A program made the position numbers and the translations under genes. A stretch of 64,000 nt of DNA from Bog-756 sp963703145 (GTDB taxonomy: Bacteria > Actinomycetota > Acidimicrobiia > Acidimicrobiales > RAAP-2), in the NCBI GenBank assembly GCA_963703145.1, contig OY969793.1, positions 3,162,001-3,226,000 of the forward strand, in the 5' to 3' direction. Shown in pieces: positions 37,489 to 46,905 of this stretch. Position 1 is the stretch's first letter; every line of letters starts with the position of its first letter. Below the pieces are notes generated by a model, which was given only the letters and a program-made list of their open reading frames with translations, was not told the DNA's origin and did no database searches.

Positions 37489-38585
37489 TGAGCAACATCC
37501 GAGTGGCCATCGCGGGGGTCGGCAACTGCGCCAGCTCCCTCATCCAGGGGGTCGAGTACTACCGCGACGCCGACCCGGCCGAGACCGTCCCCGGCCTCAT
37601 GCACGTCGTGCTCGGCGGCTACCACGTCAGTGACCTGGAGTTCGTGGCAGCCTTCGACGCCGACGCGGCCAAGGTGGGCACCGACCTGGGCAAGGCCATC
37701 TTCGCTGGCCAGAACAACACCATCCGCTTCGCCAGCGTCGGAGAGCTCGGCGTGACCGTGCAGCGCGGGCCGACGCTCGACGGCTTCGGCAAGTACTACC
37801 GGGAGACCGTCGAGGAATCACCCGCCGAGCCCGTCGACGTGGTGGCTGCACTCAAGGCCTCGCGGGCCGATGTCCTGGTCAGCTACCTGCCCGTCGGCTC
37901 CGAGCAGGCCCAGCGCTTCTACGCCGAGGCCTGCCTCCAGGCCGGCGTGGGGTTCGTCAACGCCATCCCGGTGTTCATCGCCTCAGACCCCGAGTGGGCC
38001 CGGCGGTTCCGGGATGCCGGTCTTCCCATCGTGGGCGACGACATCAAGAGCCAGGTCGGGTCGACCATCGTCCACCGGATCCTCACCCGGCTGTTCGAGG
38101 ACCGCGGGCTGGCTCTCGACCACACCTACCAGCTCAACGTGGGCGGGAACATGGACTTCAAGAACATGCTCGAGCGTGACCGGCTCGAGTCGAAGAAGGT
38201 GTCGAAGACCCAGGCGGTCACCAGTCAGATCGAGCACGGCGCCCTGCCGGCCGACGATGTGCACATCGGACCCTCGGACCATGTGCCGTGGCTCCACGAC
38301 CGCAAGTGGGCCTACATCCGGATGGAGGGCCGCAACTTCGGCGACGTGCCGCTCAACCTCGAGCTCAAGCTGGAGGTGTGGGACTCCCCGAACTCCGCTG
38401 GAGTCATCATCGACGCTGTCCGGTGCGCCAAACTGGCGCTCGACCGGGGCATCGGAGGGCCTCTCCTCGGGCCGTCCGCCTACTTCATGAAGTCGCCGCC
38501 GGTCCAGTACCACGACGACATCTGCCACCAGATGGTCGAGGCGTTCGCCGACGGCGATCCCGGACCGGTCTGGCCCGAAGACTGA
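37488..38585 (+). CDS. ino1: Inositol-3-phosphate synthase
   Basis: A 365-residue enzyme converting glucose-6-phosphate to inositol-1-phosphate, the source of phosphatidylinositol and mycothiol. IAGVGNCASSLIQG binds NAD; GDDIKSQVGST, HTYQLNVGGNMDF and SKKVSKTQAV are catalytic-region motifs. ATG 37488 has AAGGG nine nt upstream; a TTG at 37485 is less likely. Its upstream neighbour is PadR. Substrate G6P is also the substrate of pgi in this window. Confidence 0.95.
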   Translation: MSNIRVAIAGVGNCASSLIQGVEYYRDADPAETVPGLMHVVLGGYHVSDLEFVAAFDADAAKVGTDLGKAIFAGQNNTIRFASVGELGVTVQRGPTLDGFGKYYRETVEESPAEPVDVVAALKASRADVLVSYLPVGSEQAQRFYAEACLQAGVGFVNAIPVFIASDPEWARRFRDAGLPIVGDDIKSQVGSTIVHRILTRLFEDRGLALDHTYQLNVGGNMDFKNMLERDRLESKKVSKTQAVTSQIEHGALPADDVHIGPSDHVPWLHDRKWAYIRMEGRNFGDVPLNLELKLEVWDSPNSAGVIIDAVRCAKLALDRGIGGPLLGPSAYFMKSPPVQYHDDICHQMVEAFADGDPGPVWPED

Positions 38586-38627
38586 CCCCTCGTCGGGTAC
38601 GCGCCTGGGTTTCCATGACCGGTGTGG

Positions 38628-40016
38628 CTACGACTGCACCGCCCACCACTCGAGGAGACGCCGACGCGCCTCGTCCTCACCGAGTGGTCCCTCGTCCATG
38701 CGCAGGTCGAGCAGGAAGGACAAGGCGCGCCCCACCTCCCGCCCGGGCGTCAGCCCAAGTGCCTCCATGACCTGGGAGCCGTCGAGGTCGGGGCGGATGG
38801 AATCGAGCTCCTCCTGCTGGCGGAGGTCGGCGATGCGGGCCTCGAGTTCGTCCATCCGCCGACCGAGGGCCCGGGCCTTGGTGGCGTTCCGGGTAGTGCA
38901 GTCACACCGGGTCAGCTCGTTGAGCTGGTCGAGGAGGGGGCCGGCGTCGCGCACGTAGCGGCGCACCGCCTTGTCGGTCCATCCCAGCCGGTAGGTGTGG
39001 AAGCGCAGGTGCAGGTTGACCAGCTCGGTCACCACGTCGATCTCGTCGCTCGGGTAGCGGAGGGCCTGCATCCGCTGGCGGGTCATACGGGCCCCAACCA
39101 CCTCGTGGTGGTGAAAGGTCACGCCGCCGTCGACGAATGCCCTGGTCTTGGGCTTGCCCACGTCGTGGAAGAGGGCGGCCAGGCGCAGCAGTCGGTCGGG
39201 ACTGGTCTTGTCCACGACCGCCAGCGTGTGGGCCAGCACGTCCTTGTGTCGGTGGATGGGGTCCTGCTCGAGGGCCAGGCCGGGCAGCTCGGGCAGGAAC
39301 TCGCCGGCCAAGCCGGTCCGGACCACGAACCACAGCGCCACCGAGGGCACCTCGACCATCACGATCTTGTCCAACTCGTCCCGGATGCGTTCGGCGGACA
39401 CGATGGCCAGCCGTTCGTGACCGGCCTTGACCGCTTCGACCAGCTCGGGTGCCGGCTCCAGCTCCAGCTTGGCGATGAAGCGGGCGGCACGCAGCATCCG
39501 CAGCGGGTCGTCGGCGAAGGAGATGTCCGGATCGAGTGGGGTCCGGAGGCGGCGGACGGACAGGTCGGCCAGGCCGTCGAACGGATCGATCAGCTCCAAC
39601 TCGGGCAGGCGCAGCGCCATGGCGTTGATGGTGAAGTCCCGTCGGGCCAGATCGTCTTCCACCTTGTCGCCGAAGGCCACTTCGGGCTTGCGCGAGTCGG
39701 GGCGGTAGACCTCGGCGCGGTGGGTGGTGATCTCGTAGACCTGGTCGCCCCGCCGGCAGCCGATGGTGCCGAAGCGCTTGCCCTGGGTCCACACGGCGTC
39801 CGCCCACCCCGACACGAGGCGCTCGATGGCGTCGGGTCGGGCGTCGGTGGTGAAGTCCAGGTCGCGCTGGTCCGGGGCCACGACGGCGTCGGGCTCCGCG
39901 ATGATGGCGTCGCGCACCGAACCCCCCACCAGGAAGAGTGAGTGATCCGCCGCAGCGAAACGCTCGGACAACCCGGTGGTGGCCTCCACCAACGGCCGCA
40001 ATCTCTCGGGGAACAC
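38628..40016 (-). CDS. pcnA: CCA tRNA nucleotidyltransferase
   Basis: A 462-residue enzyme that adds or repairs the CCA end of tRNAs. LFLVGGSVRDAI (28-39) and RDLDFTTD (51-58) form the nucleotidyltransferase site; RRDFTINAMAL follows. An HD domain with LFHDVGKPKT lies in the second half. Named pcnA by actinobacterial convention. GTG 40016 is chosen because a TACCCT -10 ends 7 nt before it. Upstream open frame would run through the divergent gene. Confidence 0.94.
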   Translation of the reverse strand: MFPERLRPLVEATTGLSERFAAADHSLFLVGGSVRDAIIAEPDAVVAPDQRDLDFTTDARPDAIERLVSGWADAVWTQGKRFGTIGCRRGDQVYEITTHRAEVYRPDSRKPEVAFGDKVEDDLARRDFTINAMALRLPELELIDPFDGLADLSVRRLRTPLDPDISFADDPLRMLRAARFIAKLELEPAPELVEAVKAGHERLAIVSAERIRDELDKIVMVEVPSVALWFVVRTGLAGEFLPELPGLALEQDPIHRHKDVLAHTLAVVDKTSPDRLLRLAALFHDVGKPKTRAFVDGGVTFHHHEVVGARMTRQRMQALRYPSDEIDVVTELVNLHLRFHTYRLGWTDKAVRRYVRDAGPLLDQLNELTRCDCTTRNATKARALGRRMDELEARIADLRQQEELDSIRPDLDGSQVMEALGLTPGREVGRALSFLLDLRMDEGPLGEDEARRRLLEWWAVQS

Positions 40017-40023
40017 GCCGCCG

Positions 40024-40047
40024 AGGGTAGTGCGACTGGCGTAGGCT
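40024..40047. promoter_or_regulatory. Divergent promoter elements of pcnA and the DUF6049 gene
   Basis: TACCCT on the minus strand (40029-40024) serves pcnA with a 7-nt gap. TAGGCT on the plus strand (40042-40047) serves the DUF6049 gene with a 10-nt gap to GTG 40058. Confidence 0.45.
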
Positions 40048-40057
40048 GCCGTCCGAA

Positions 40058-42352
40058 GTGGATCGGGAACGAGGCAGCCCATGCCCCAGCGGCAGCCACC
40101 CCCGGGCCGGCGTGCCGATCGGGGACGGGCCCGCCCCGATCGTCGGGGTGGGTCGGCGTGGCGTCCGCCGAGCGCCCGGACCGACGTCACTGCTGCTGGT
40201 CGTGGTGTCGGCGCTGCTCCTGACCCTGGTCGGCCCCTCCACCGCCGGAGCAACCAGCTCGGCCTCTCACGCCGAGGCGCTGTCAGCCACCACCCCGACG
40301 TTGGTCCTGGAGAACCAGACCGCCTGGGTGGGTCCGAGTCAGCCCTCGTTCGACCTCGCCGTCCGGATCCACGGGGGCCCGACGGCCGTCCCGACCGCCC
40401 AACTCGGCCTGGCGGTAACGGTCTACAACTGCCTGTCCAGCGTGTCCGGCTTCGACCAGTCGATCGCATCCGCATCCCCTTCCGGCGGCGAGTTGACCTC
40501 CACGCCGGCACCCCTGCCGGTCGCCGGGCTGCCCACCACCGCGGACGGCGCGGTCAGCCTCTCGATGCCAGTCCGCGTCGGCACGGTCAGGACCGGTACC
40601 TCGCCAGGCACGTTCACCATCGGTCTGACCCCGTCCGGGGGTCAGTGCCAGGCCTACCCGGCCGGGGTCTACCCGGTCCGGGTCCAGCTGGTGAACACCA
40701 CCACCAGCCAGGTGATCGGAAGTTTCACGACACACCTCATCTATGTCGACGCCTCCGCCGACACCGAGAAGCTCCGAGTGGCCGTCGTGCTCCCCCTCCA
40801 TGCCACCGTCGGCCCGGCGACCGCACCCACCACCGGCGCACTGCTCCGCCATCCCTCGGCAGCCCTGGACCCACCGTCGGCGGCGGCGATGACAGGCGTG
40901 ACCTCGACGGTTGAGGCCATCGGCCGGCACCCGGCGGTGGCCATCACCACAGAGGCCTTTCCACAGACCGTGGCGTCCCTCGACTCGGTCGGCGCCACGC
41001 GGTCCACCGTCACCCAGCTGGCCGGGCTGGCCTCCACCTCCTCGGTCCACCAGTTCGTCTGGGCCCCGTACACGCCGGTCAATGCCTCGAACCTGGTAGC
41101 CGCAGGCCTGGCGGATGAGCTCAGACTCCAGGTCTCCCGGGGCAGCGTCGTCCTGTCCGAGTTCGTCACCCACACGCCGCCCGTGCCCGCCTCGGGCGCG
41201 ACGTCGGGGCCGCTCGGCGCCTGGGTGGCCGCCGACAGCCTGAACACCGACACCGCCGCCCAGCTCCAGAGCCAGGGGTACGGCCAACTGGTCCTCCCGG
41301 CGGGCTCGGTCAGCTCGGCGCCGACCAACGGCTCGGCCACCGAGCCGTTCCAGGTAACGACGGGCCGGGGCTCTCCGATGACTGCCGTGGCCGCCAGCGC
41401 CGACCTGGCGGCGCGCTTCACCAGCGCTCCGGGCAATCCGGTCCTGGCCGCCCACCAACTGGTGGCCGAACTGGCCCAGATCTACTACGAGAAGCCCAAC
41501 GACACGACGCTGCGCGGCACCGTGGCGATGCCGCCTGCCTCCTGGACCGACGACCCCCAGTTCGTCGACGCCCTGCTGGGGTCCCTCGACGGCAATCCGA
41601 TTCTCCAGGCCGTCACCACGTCCCAGCTGTTCGCCACCCTGCCCACCGCGTCGTGCCGCACGGGCTGTCGGCTCACGGGGACATCGGCCACCGGGGACCT
41701 TCCCACGGCTGCCATCCGTCACCAGCGCCAACAGGTGCAGGGTTTCTCGTCCGCTGCGTCAGGCACGCTCGCCCGGAGCCTCGCCACCCAGATGGGCGAC
41801 GTGGTTCTGGCCGGTGAGTCCGAGGCACTCCGGCCCGCCGACCAGGCCATGGTGCTTCACAACACCGGGCTGGCCGTTGCGGCCCAGCTCGGACAGCTGA
41901 CCGTGGGAGGCGACCGGACCGTCACGCTGACGTCGAGGCAGGGGACGCTCCAAGTCACCATCGTGTCCACCGCGCCTTACCCGGTGACCGCCATCTTGAC
42001 CCTGACCAGCGACAAGCTGCTGTTCCCCAACGGCACCACCCAGTGGTCAAAGCCCACCCAACTCCTACCTGCAGTGACCGGGAGCGGCCACACCACCGTG
42101 GTGCCGGTGGCGGTGCGGACACGGGCCTCGGGGGTGTTCGCGGTGACCATCGTGATGCACTCCCCCGTCGGTGGCCTGGAGCTGGCCGGTGGTCAGGTGA
42201 GCGTGCGCTCGACGGCCACCTCGGTGGTCGGGATCGTCCTGTCGGTGGGGGCCCTGGCCGTCCTGGCCGTGTGGTGGGTCCGCACCTCGCTGCGGCGCCG
42301 CCGCCAGCGTCGCGAGGAACGGGTCGACGGGCCGGCGCCGGTGGTGGGATGA
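40058..42352 (+). CDS. DUF6049 family secreted/membrane protein
   Basis: A 764-residue protein with a signal or anchor helix at about 43-59, a large extracytoplasmic beta-rich domain, and a C-terminal span at about 725-745 followed by a basic tail RRRRQRREE. It corresponds in position to Rv3909, upstream of murJ; its role is unknown, but the partner suggests cell envelope. A start inside, such as GTG 40112, is possible. It overlaps murJ by ATGA. Confidence 0.82.
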   Translation: MDRERGSPCPSGSHPRAGVPIGDGPAPIVGVGRRGVRRAPGPTSLLLVVVSALLLTLVGPSTAGATSSASHAEALSATTPTLVLENQTAWVGPSQPSFDLAVRIHGGPTAVPTAQLGLAVTVYNCLSSVSGFDQSIASASPSGGELTSTPAPLPVAGLPTTADGAVSLSMPVRVGTVRTGTSPGTFTIGLTPSGGQCQAYPAGVYPVRVQLVNTTTSQVIGSFTTHLIYVDASADTEKLRVAVVLPLHATVGPATAPTTGALLRHPSAALDPPSAAAMTGVTSTVEAIGRHPAVAITTEAFPQTVASLDSVGATRSTVTQLAGLASTSSVHQFVWAPYTPVNASNLVAAGLADELRLQVSRGSVVLSEFVTHTPPVPASGATSGPLGAWVAADSLNTDTAAQLQSQGYGQLVLPAGSVSSAPTNGSATEPFQVTTGRGSPMTAVAASADLAARFTSAPGNPVLAAHQLVAELAQIYYEKPNDTTLRGTVAMPPASWTDDPQFVDALLGSLDGNPILQAVTTSQLFATLPTASCRTGCRLTGTSATGDLPTAAIRHQRQQVQGFSSAASGTLARSLATQMGDVVLAGESEALRPADQAMVLHNTGLAVAAQLGQLTVGGDRTVTLTSRQGTLQVTIVSTAPYPVTAILTLTSDKLLFPNGTTQWSKPTQLLPAVTGSGHTTVVPVAVRTRASGVFAVTIVMHSPVGGLELAGGQVSVRSTATSVVGIVLSVGALAVLAVWWVRTSLRRRRQRREERVDGPAPVVG

Positions 42353-44214
42353 CCGACACCGAGATCGACGGACTGCCCCCCGCACCCGGAGGCGGCCGAC
42401 GGCGCCTGGCCGGTGCCACGCTGGGCATGGCCGTCGGCACCACCCTGTCGCGGATCACCGGTGTCGGAAGGGTGGTCGCACTCACGGCGGCCCTCCGCAC
42501 CGGCGGGCTCGGCGATGCCTACAACCTGGCCAACACCACCCCCAACATCATCACCGACGTGGTCATCGGCGGGGTCCTGTCGGCCACGTTCGTGCCGGTC
42601 TTCGTCGACCGGCTGACCACCCGCCGGAGCGAGGAGGCCTGGAAAGCCATCTCCGCCGTGGTCACCGCCACGGTGGCCATCCTGATCGCGTCGACGGTCG
42701 TCTTCTTCATCTTCACGCCCGAGATCATCCACCTGTACACGGTCACCAACCATCGGGCCGACGTCGCCCAGCAGCAGTCGGTGGCCATCTTCTTCCTGCG
42801 CTGGTTCGTCCCTCAGCTGGCCTGTTACGGCCTGATCGCCCTGTTCACGGCGCTGTTGAACGCCCGTGGCAAGTTCGCCGCACCGATGTTCGTGCCCATC
42901 GCCAACAACCTCGTGGTCATCGCGGTATTGCTGTGGTTCCACCACCTCGTCCCGAGTCCCACCTTGGCGTCGGTCTACGCCAACCACCGCGGCCTGACCG
43001 TGCTGGCCGTCGGCACCACCCTCGGCGTGGTGGTCCAAGCAGCGCTGCTGATCCCCTCACTCCTCCGCGCCGACCTCCACGTCCGGTTCCTGTGGGCGCC
43101 GGCCCACGAGGCGATGCGCACCATCACCCGGCTGGCCGGATGGACGTTCGGCTGGGTCGTGGCCAACCAGGTGGCCCTGGTGGTCATCCTGGCGTTGGCC
43201 GATGGGGCCAAGGTGGCCGGCTCGGTGTCGGCCTACACCTACGCGTACACCTTCTTCCAGTTGCCCTACGGGGTAGTGGCCGTCTCGGTCATGAGCGCGG
43301 TGACCCCGTCGCTGTCGGCCCGCTGGGCCCTGCGAGACGTGACCGGTTTCCGGCACCGGATGGCCTTCGGCCTTCGAGGCATCCTGGCCGTGATCATCCC
43401 CTCCGCCGTCGGGATGCTGATCCTGGCCCGGCCCCTGATCGACCTGGTGCTGGTCCACGGGTCCGAGACCTTGGCCGACGCCCAGTCCACGGCCGCGGCC
43501 CTGGCCATGTTCGCCCTCGGCCTGCCGGGGTTTTGTACCTTCCTCTATATGATCCGGGTGTTCCAGTCGATGCAGGACACCCGGACCGCGTTCAAGCTCT
43601 ATGTGGTCGAGAACGCCATGAACATCGTGCTGGGGTTGCTCCTGGTGGGGCCGCTCGGCGTCCGCGGCCTGGCCCTGTCGCTCTCCATCGCCTACTCGGT
43701 GGCGGCCCTGCTCGCCATGGGCGTCGTCCGCCAACGGGTGGGTGGCCTCGGTGGTGCCGACCTCACCACTCCGGTCAAACGGGTCCTCGCCGCCTCGGCG
43801 GTGATGGCGGTCACGACGGTGCTGGCCGTCAACGTCTCGGGAGCGGACTCGGGTTGGTCGCTGCTCGGTCGGGTGGTCCTAGCGGTGGTGGTCGGGGCGG
43901 TCACGTATGTCGTCGCCGCCGGCCTGCTCGGGGCGCGAGAGGCGCGCCGCACCATGGACCAGCGATCGGCGAGGGCGTCGGCGGCCGCCCTCGGTCAGGG
44001 GGCCGGCACCGGCGGGGGGCCGGTCGAGCCGGAACACCGCACCGATCACGAGCCGTTCCGTGGCAGACTCGACGGCGGCTCCACGGAATCCCCGTACCGG
44101 CACCTGCGTCCGGTGGACGACGCCCCGGAGGCGGAGGACGAGCCGGGTGACGAGCCCCCCTCGGGGGAACAAGAGGAGGATGTCGATGGCCCGGATCCGG
44201 GTGGTAACCGATAG
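42349..44214 (+). CDS. murJ: Lipid II flippase MurJ
   Basis: A 621-residue MVIN-family protein with about 14 spans. LGMAVGTTLSRITGVGRVVAL starts the fold, here abbreviated LGMAVGTTLSRITGVGR. NLANTTPNIITDVV and SMQDTRTAFKLYVVENA are visible family blocks. After residue 530 it ends in a polar tail of about 90 residues rich in Glu, Asp and Gly. It flips the peptidoglycan precursor lipid II across the membrane. It starts as ATGA with DUF6049 and overlaps degV by 29 nt. Confidence 0.93.
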   Translation: MTDTEIDGLPPAPGGGRRRLAGATLGMAVGTTLSRITGVGRVVALTAALRTGGLGDAYNLANTTPNIITDVVIGGVLSATFVPVFVDRLTTRRSEEAWKAISAVVTATVAILIASTVVFFIFTPEIIHLYTVTNHRADVAQQQSVAIFFLRWFVPQLACYGLIALFTALLNARGKFAAPMFVPIANNLVVIAVLLWFHHLVPSPTLASVYANHRGLTVLAVGTTLGVVVQAALLIPSLLRADLHVRFLWAPAHEAMRTITRLAGWTFGWVVANQVALVVILALADGAKVAGSVSAYTYAYTFFQLPYGVVAVSVMSAVTPSLSARWALRDVTGFRHRMAFGLRGILAVIIPSAVGMLILARPLIDLVLVHGSETLADAQSTAAALAMFALGLPGFCTFLYMIRVFQSMQDTRTAFKLYVVENAMNIVLGLLLVGPLGVRGLALSLSIAYSVAALLAMGVVRQRVGGLGGADLTTPVKRVLAASAVMAVTTVLAVNVSGADSGWSLLGRVVLAVVVGAVTYVVAAGLLGAREARRTMDQRSARASAAALGQGAGTGGGPVEPEHRTDHEPFRGRLDGGSTESPYRHLRPVDDAPEAEDEPGDEPPSGEQEEDVDGPDPGGNR

Positions 44215-45028
44215 CGCATGCGATCTCTCCGCAGCCCTTGCCGCGGAACGTGGCGTGACCGTCGTGCCACTGTCCATCCGGTTCGGCTCCGAGGAGTTCG
44301 TGGACGGCACCACGCTGTCCAAGGATGAGTTCTGGTCCCGCTGCGCGGCCAGCGCCGTGCTGCCCGAGACCTCGGCTCCCTCGCCGGGTGCCTTCCAACA
44401 GGCGTTCGAGGCTGCTGCGGCCGACGGCTACGACGGGGTGCTCTGCATCAACCTCTCAGCCGGTGTGTCAGCCACGTACCAGGCCGCGGTCACCGCGGCC
44501 AAGTCACTGCCGGACAGCATCCCGATCCGCGTGATCGACTCCCGCTCGATGACCATGGGCCTCGGCTTGATGGTCTTGGACCTGGCCGATCGAGCCACGG
44601 CAGGCGCCGATCTCGACCAGCTTGCCGAGCGCGCCGAGGAACTGATCTCGCGCACGACGGTGTTCGGGGTCGTCGACACGCTCGAGCACCTCGAGAAGGG
44701 TGGCCGGATCGGGGGCGCCCGGGCTTTGCTCGGGTCGCTGCTGTCCATCAAGCCCGTGGTGACTCTGGTCGACGGCGTCGTCGAGGAGGAGTCCAAGCAG
44801 CGGACCCGGACACGGTCGCTGCGTTACCTGGCGGACAAGGCCAAGAACTCACCGTCGATCAGCCGCCTGGCCGTGAGCAACGGTGCCGCCACCGATCTCG
44901 ACGACTTCCTCGCCATGTTGGAGGGCGTACAGGTCGAGCACCCGCTGGTGGTCGTCGACCTGGGGCCTGTGGTCGGCACCCACACCGGACCGGGGACCGT
45001 CGGCCTCAGCATCCTCACCTCCGACTAG
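44186..45028 (+). CDS. DegV family fatty-acid-binding protein
   Basis: A 280-residue protein. VVTDSACDLS, PETSAPSPGAFQQAFE, INLSAGVSATYQ, VIDSRSMTMGLGL and GGRIGGARALLGSLLSIKP are the DegV pattern. Family members bind a fatty acid and feed fatty-acid kinase systems. ATG 44186 has GAGGAGG six nt upstream; ATG 44180 is too close. It overlaps the murJ 3' end by 29 nt, so it is coupled. In Streptomyces and mycobacteria sigM occupies this slot. Confidence 0.93.
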   Translation: MARIRVVTDSACDLSAALAAERGVTVVPLSIRFGSEEFVDGTTLSKDEFWSRCAASAVLPETSAPSPGAFQQAFEAAAADGYDGVLCINLSAGVSATYQAAVTAAKSLPDSIPIRVIDSRSMTMGLGLMVLDLADRATAGADLDQLAERAEELISRTTVFGVVDTLEHLEKGGRIGGARALLGSLLSIKPVVTLVDGVVEEESKQRTRTRSLRYLADKAKNSPSISRLAVSNGAATDLDDFLAMLEGVQVEHPLVVVDLGPVVGTHTGPGTVGLSILTSD

Positions 45029-45067
45029 AGACTCGGATGGACCGGCCAGAAGTATGGACGTCCGGAC

Positions 45068-45073
45068 TATCCT
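45068..45073 (+). promoter_or_regulatory. -10 element, leaderless type
   Basis: TATCCT ends 6 nt before ATG 45080, placing transcription start at the initiation codon. Confidence 0.5.
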
Positions 45074-45079
45074 CACGGC

Positions 45080-45439
45080 ATGGATGAGAAGCCCGATACC
45101 CATGTGACCAGCTTCCCCGGCGCCGATGCGCTCGCCGATCTGCCCAACCGAGGCGCGGACCTCGTCGACACACTGGTCGAGCTGCTGCGAGACAAGACGG
45201 TGCGGCCGCTCACGCTGGCAACCCGGGCCGTTGTGTTCGGGATCATCGTGTTCGCCGCCAGCATCGTGACGGTCGTCTTGTTGTCCATCACCTTGATCCG
45301 CATCCTCACCGTCTACGCCTTCGATGGCCGGGTGTGGCTCTCCGACCTGGTCGTCGGCGCCGTATTCGTCATCGCCGGCATCGTGGCTTGGTCCAAGCGG
45401 GTGCAGCCCGATCTCGGCCCGTCGGGAGACGCGGCGTGA
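45080..45439 (+). CDS. Small membrane protein, two spans
   Basis: A 119-residue protein. Spans lie at about 50-72 and 86-103, after a 45-residue polar region; it resembles small holin-like/phage-shock-type membrane proteins but I cannot name a family. ATG 45080 follows a TATCCT -10. It overlaps trxB by GTGA, so it is coupled to the thioredoxin pair. Confidence 0.7.
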   Translation: MDEKPDTHVTSFPGADALADLPNRGADLVDTLVELLRDKTVRPLTLATRAVVFGIIVFAASIVTVVLLSITLIRILTVYAFDGRVWLSDLVVGAVFVIAGIVAWSKRVQPDLGPSGDAA

Positions 45440-46404
45440 CCGAGGCACGCCAGGTCATCATCATCGGCTCGGGTCCGGCCGGACTGACGGCGGCCATCTA
45501 CGCCTCCCGGGCACAGCTGTCACCCCTGGTCATCGAGGGTGAACCCTCGTCGACGAGCGACCAGCCCGGTGGCCAGCTGATGCTGACCACCGAGGTGGAG
45601 AACTTCCCTGGATTCGTGGAGGGGATCATGGGCCCTGAGCTCATGCAGGCCTTCCGCGAGCAGGCCGCCCGGTTCGGCGCCGACTATGTCACCGCCAAGG
45701 TGTCCCGGGTCGACCTGTCGGCCCGACCCTTCAGCGTGTGGGTGGGCGATCCCGACACCGCCGAGCCCACTTATGTCGCTGACGCGCTGATCGTCTCCAC
45801 CGGAGCCCAGTCGCTCATGCTCAACCTGCCCAATGAGGAGCGCCTGCTCGGCTACGGGGTCTCGACCTGTGCCACTTGTGACGGCTTCTTCTTCCGGGGC
45901 AAGGAGATCGCCGTCGTTGGTGGGGGCGACTCAGCCCTCGAAGAGGCGTTGTTCCTGACCCGGTTTGCCGACAAGGTAACCGTCATCCATCGCAGGGGTG
46001 AGCTCCGGGCGTCCAAGGTCATGCAGCAACGGGCCTTCGCCCACGAAAAGATCGAGTTCCTGTGGAACACCTCGGTCATCGACGTGCACGGCGACACCAC
46101 GGTCAGTGGCATCCAGGTGCGCGACAACATCAGCGAAGAGGAGAGCACCCTCGAGCTCTCGGGCCTGTTCGTGGCCATCGGCCACCAGCCCAACACGTCG
46201 CTCTTCAAGGGTCAGCTTGAGATGGAGGACAGCGGGTACCTGCGCACCTTCGACGGCACCCGAACCAACGTCGACGGCGTCTTCGCCTGCGGCGACGTCC
46301 AGGACCACCGCTACCGGCAGGCCATCACCGCCGCCGGTTCGGGCTGTATGGCGGCCATCGACGTCGAGCGCTGGCTCGAGGACCAACACGCGGCGGCCGG
46401 CTGA
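45436..46404 (+). CDS. trxB: Thioredoxin-disulfide reductase
   Basis: A 322-residue NADPH-dependent flavoprotein. IIIGSGPAGLTAAIYASRA binds FAD, STCATCDGFFF has the CATC redox site, VVGGGDSALEEALFL binds NADPH and GVFACGDVQDHRYRQA ends the FAD domain. GTG 45436 overlaps the previous stop. It reduces TrxA, encoded next, with a 101-bp gap. Confidence 0.96.
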   Translation: MTEARQVIIIGSGPAGLTAAIYASRAQLSPLVIEGEPSSTSDQPGGQLMLTTEVENFPGFVEGIMGPELMQAFREQAARFGADYVTAKVSRVDLSARPFSVWVGDPDTAEPTYVADALIVSTGAQSLMLNLPNEERLLGYGVSTCATCDGFFFRGKEIAVVGGGDSALEEALFLTRFADKVTVIHRRGELRASKVMQQRAFAHEKIEFLWNTSVIDVHGDTTVSGIQVRDNISEEESTLELSGLFVAIGHQPNTSLFKGQLEMEDSGYLRTFDGTRTNVDGVFACGDVQDHRYRQAITAAGSGCMAAIDVERWLEDQHAAAG

Positions 46405-46505
46405 TCCACGGGCGGGAATGCCCCGGGCCGATCGGTGGTTGACGTAGCGTGTGTCAGTGAGGCACGACGAGCTTGGCCCCCGAACGGGCAGGAGGAACAC
46501 GCATC

Positions 46506-46832
46506 ATGAGTGAGAAGATCACAACCCTGAGCGACGCTAGCTTTGACGAACATGTCAAGTCCTCAGACGTTCCCGTGCTGGTGGACTTCTGGGCAGAGTG
46601 GTGTGGCCCGTGCAAGATGATCGCCCCGGTGCTCGAGGAGATTGCCTCGGAGCAGGAGGGCAAGCTCGAGATCGCCAAGCTCAATATCGACGACAACCTC
46701 GACATCACCCGTCGGTTCGACGTCATGAGCATCCCGACCCTGATCCTCTTCAAGAATGGGGAGCCCGCGGCCCGGATCGTCGGTGCCAAGGGCAAGGGAC
46801 AGCTCCTCCAGGAGCTCTCCGCTCACCTCTAG
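46506..46832 (+). CDS. trxA: Thioredoxin
   Basis: A 108-residue thioredoxin with the redox site WAEWCGPCK (Cys-Gly-Pro-Cys) and the cis-Pro loop MSIPTLILF. ATG 46506 has AGGAGG ten nt upstream. Paired with trxB. Confidence 0.97.
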   Translation: MSEKITTLSDASFDEHVKSSDVPVLVDFWAEWCGPCKMIAPVLEEIASEQEGKLEIAKLNIDDNLDITRRFDVMSIPTLILFKNGEPAARIVGAKGKGQLLQELSAHL

Positions 46833-46905
46833 GAGTCGTGGGGCGGCCCGAGGTCGTCAGACAGCCCTCGATCCTGCCCCCTGGCTCGTCCGTGGGTGGC
46901 CGGCG

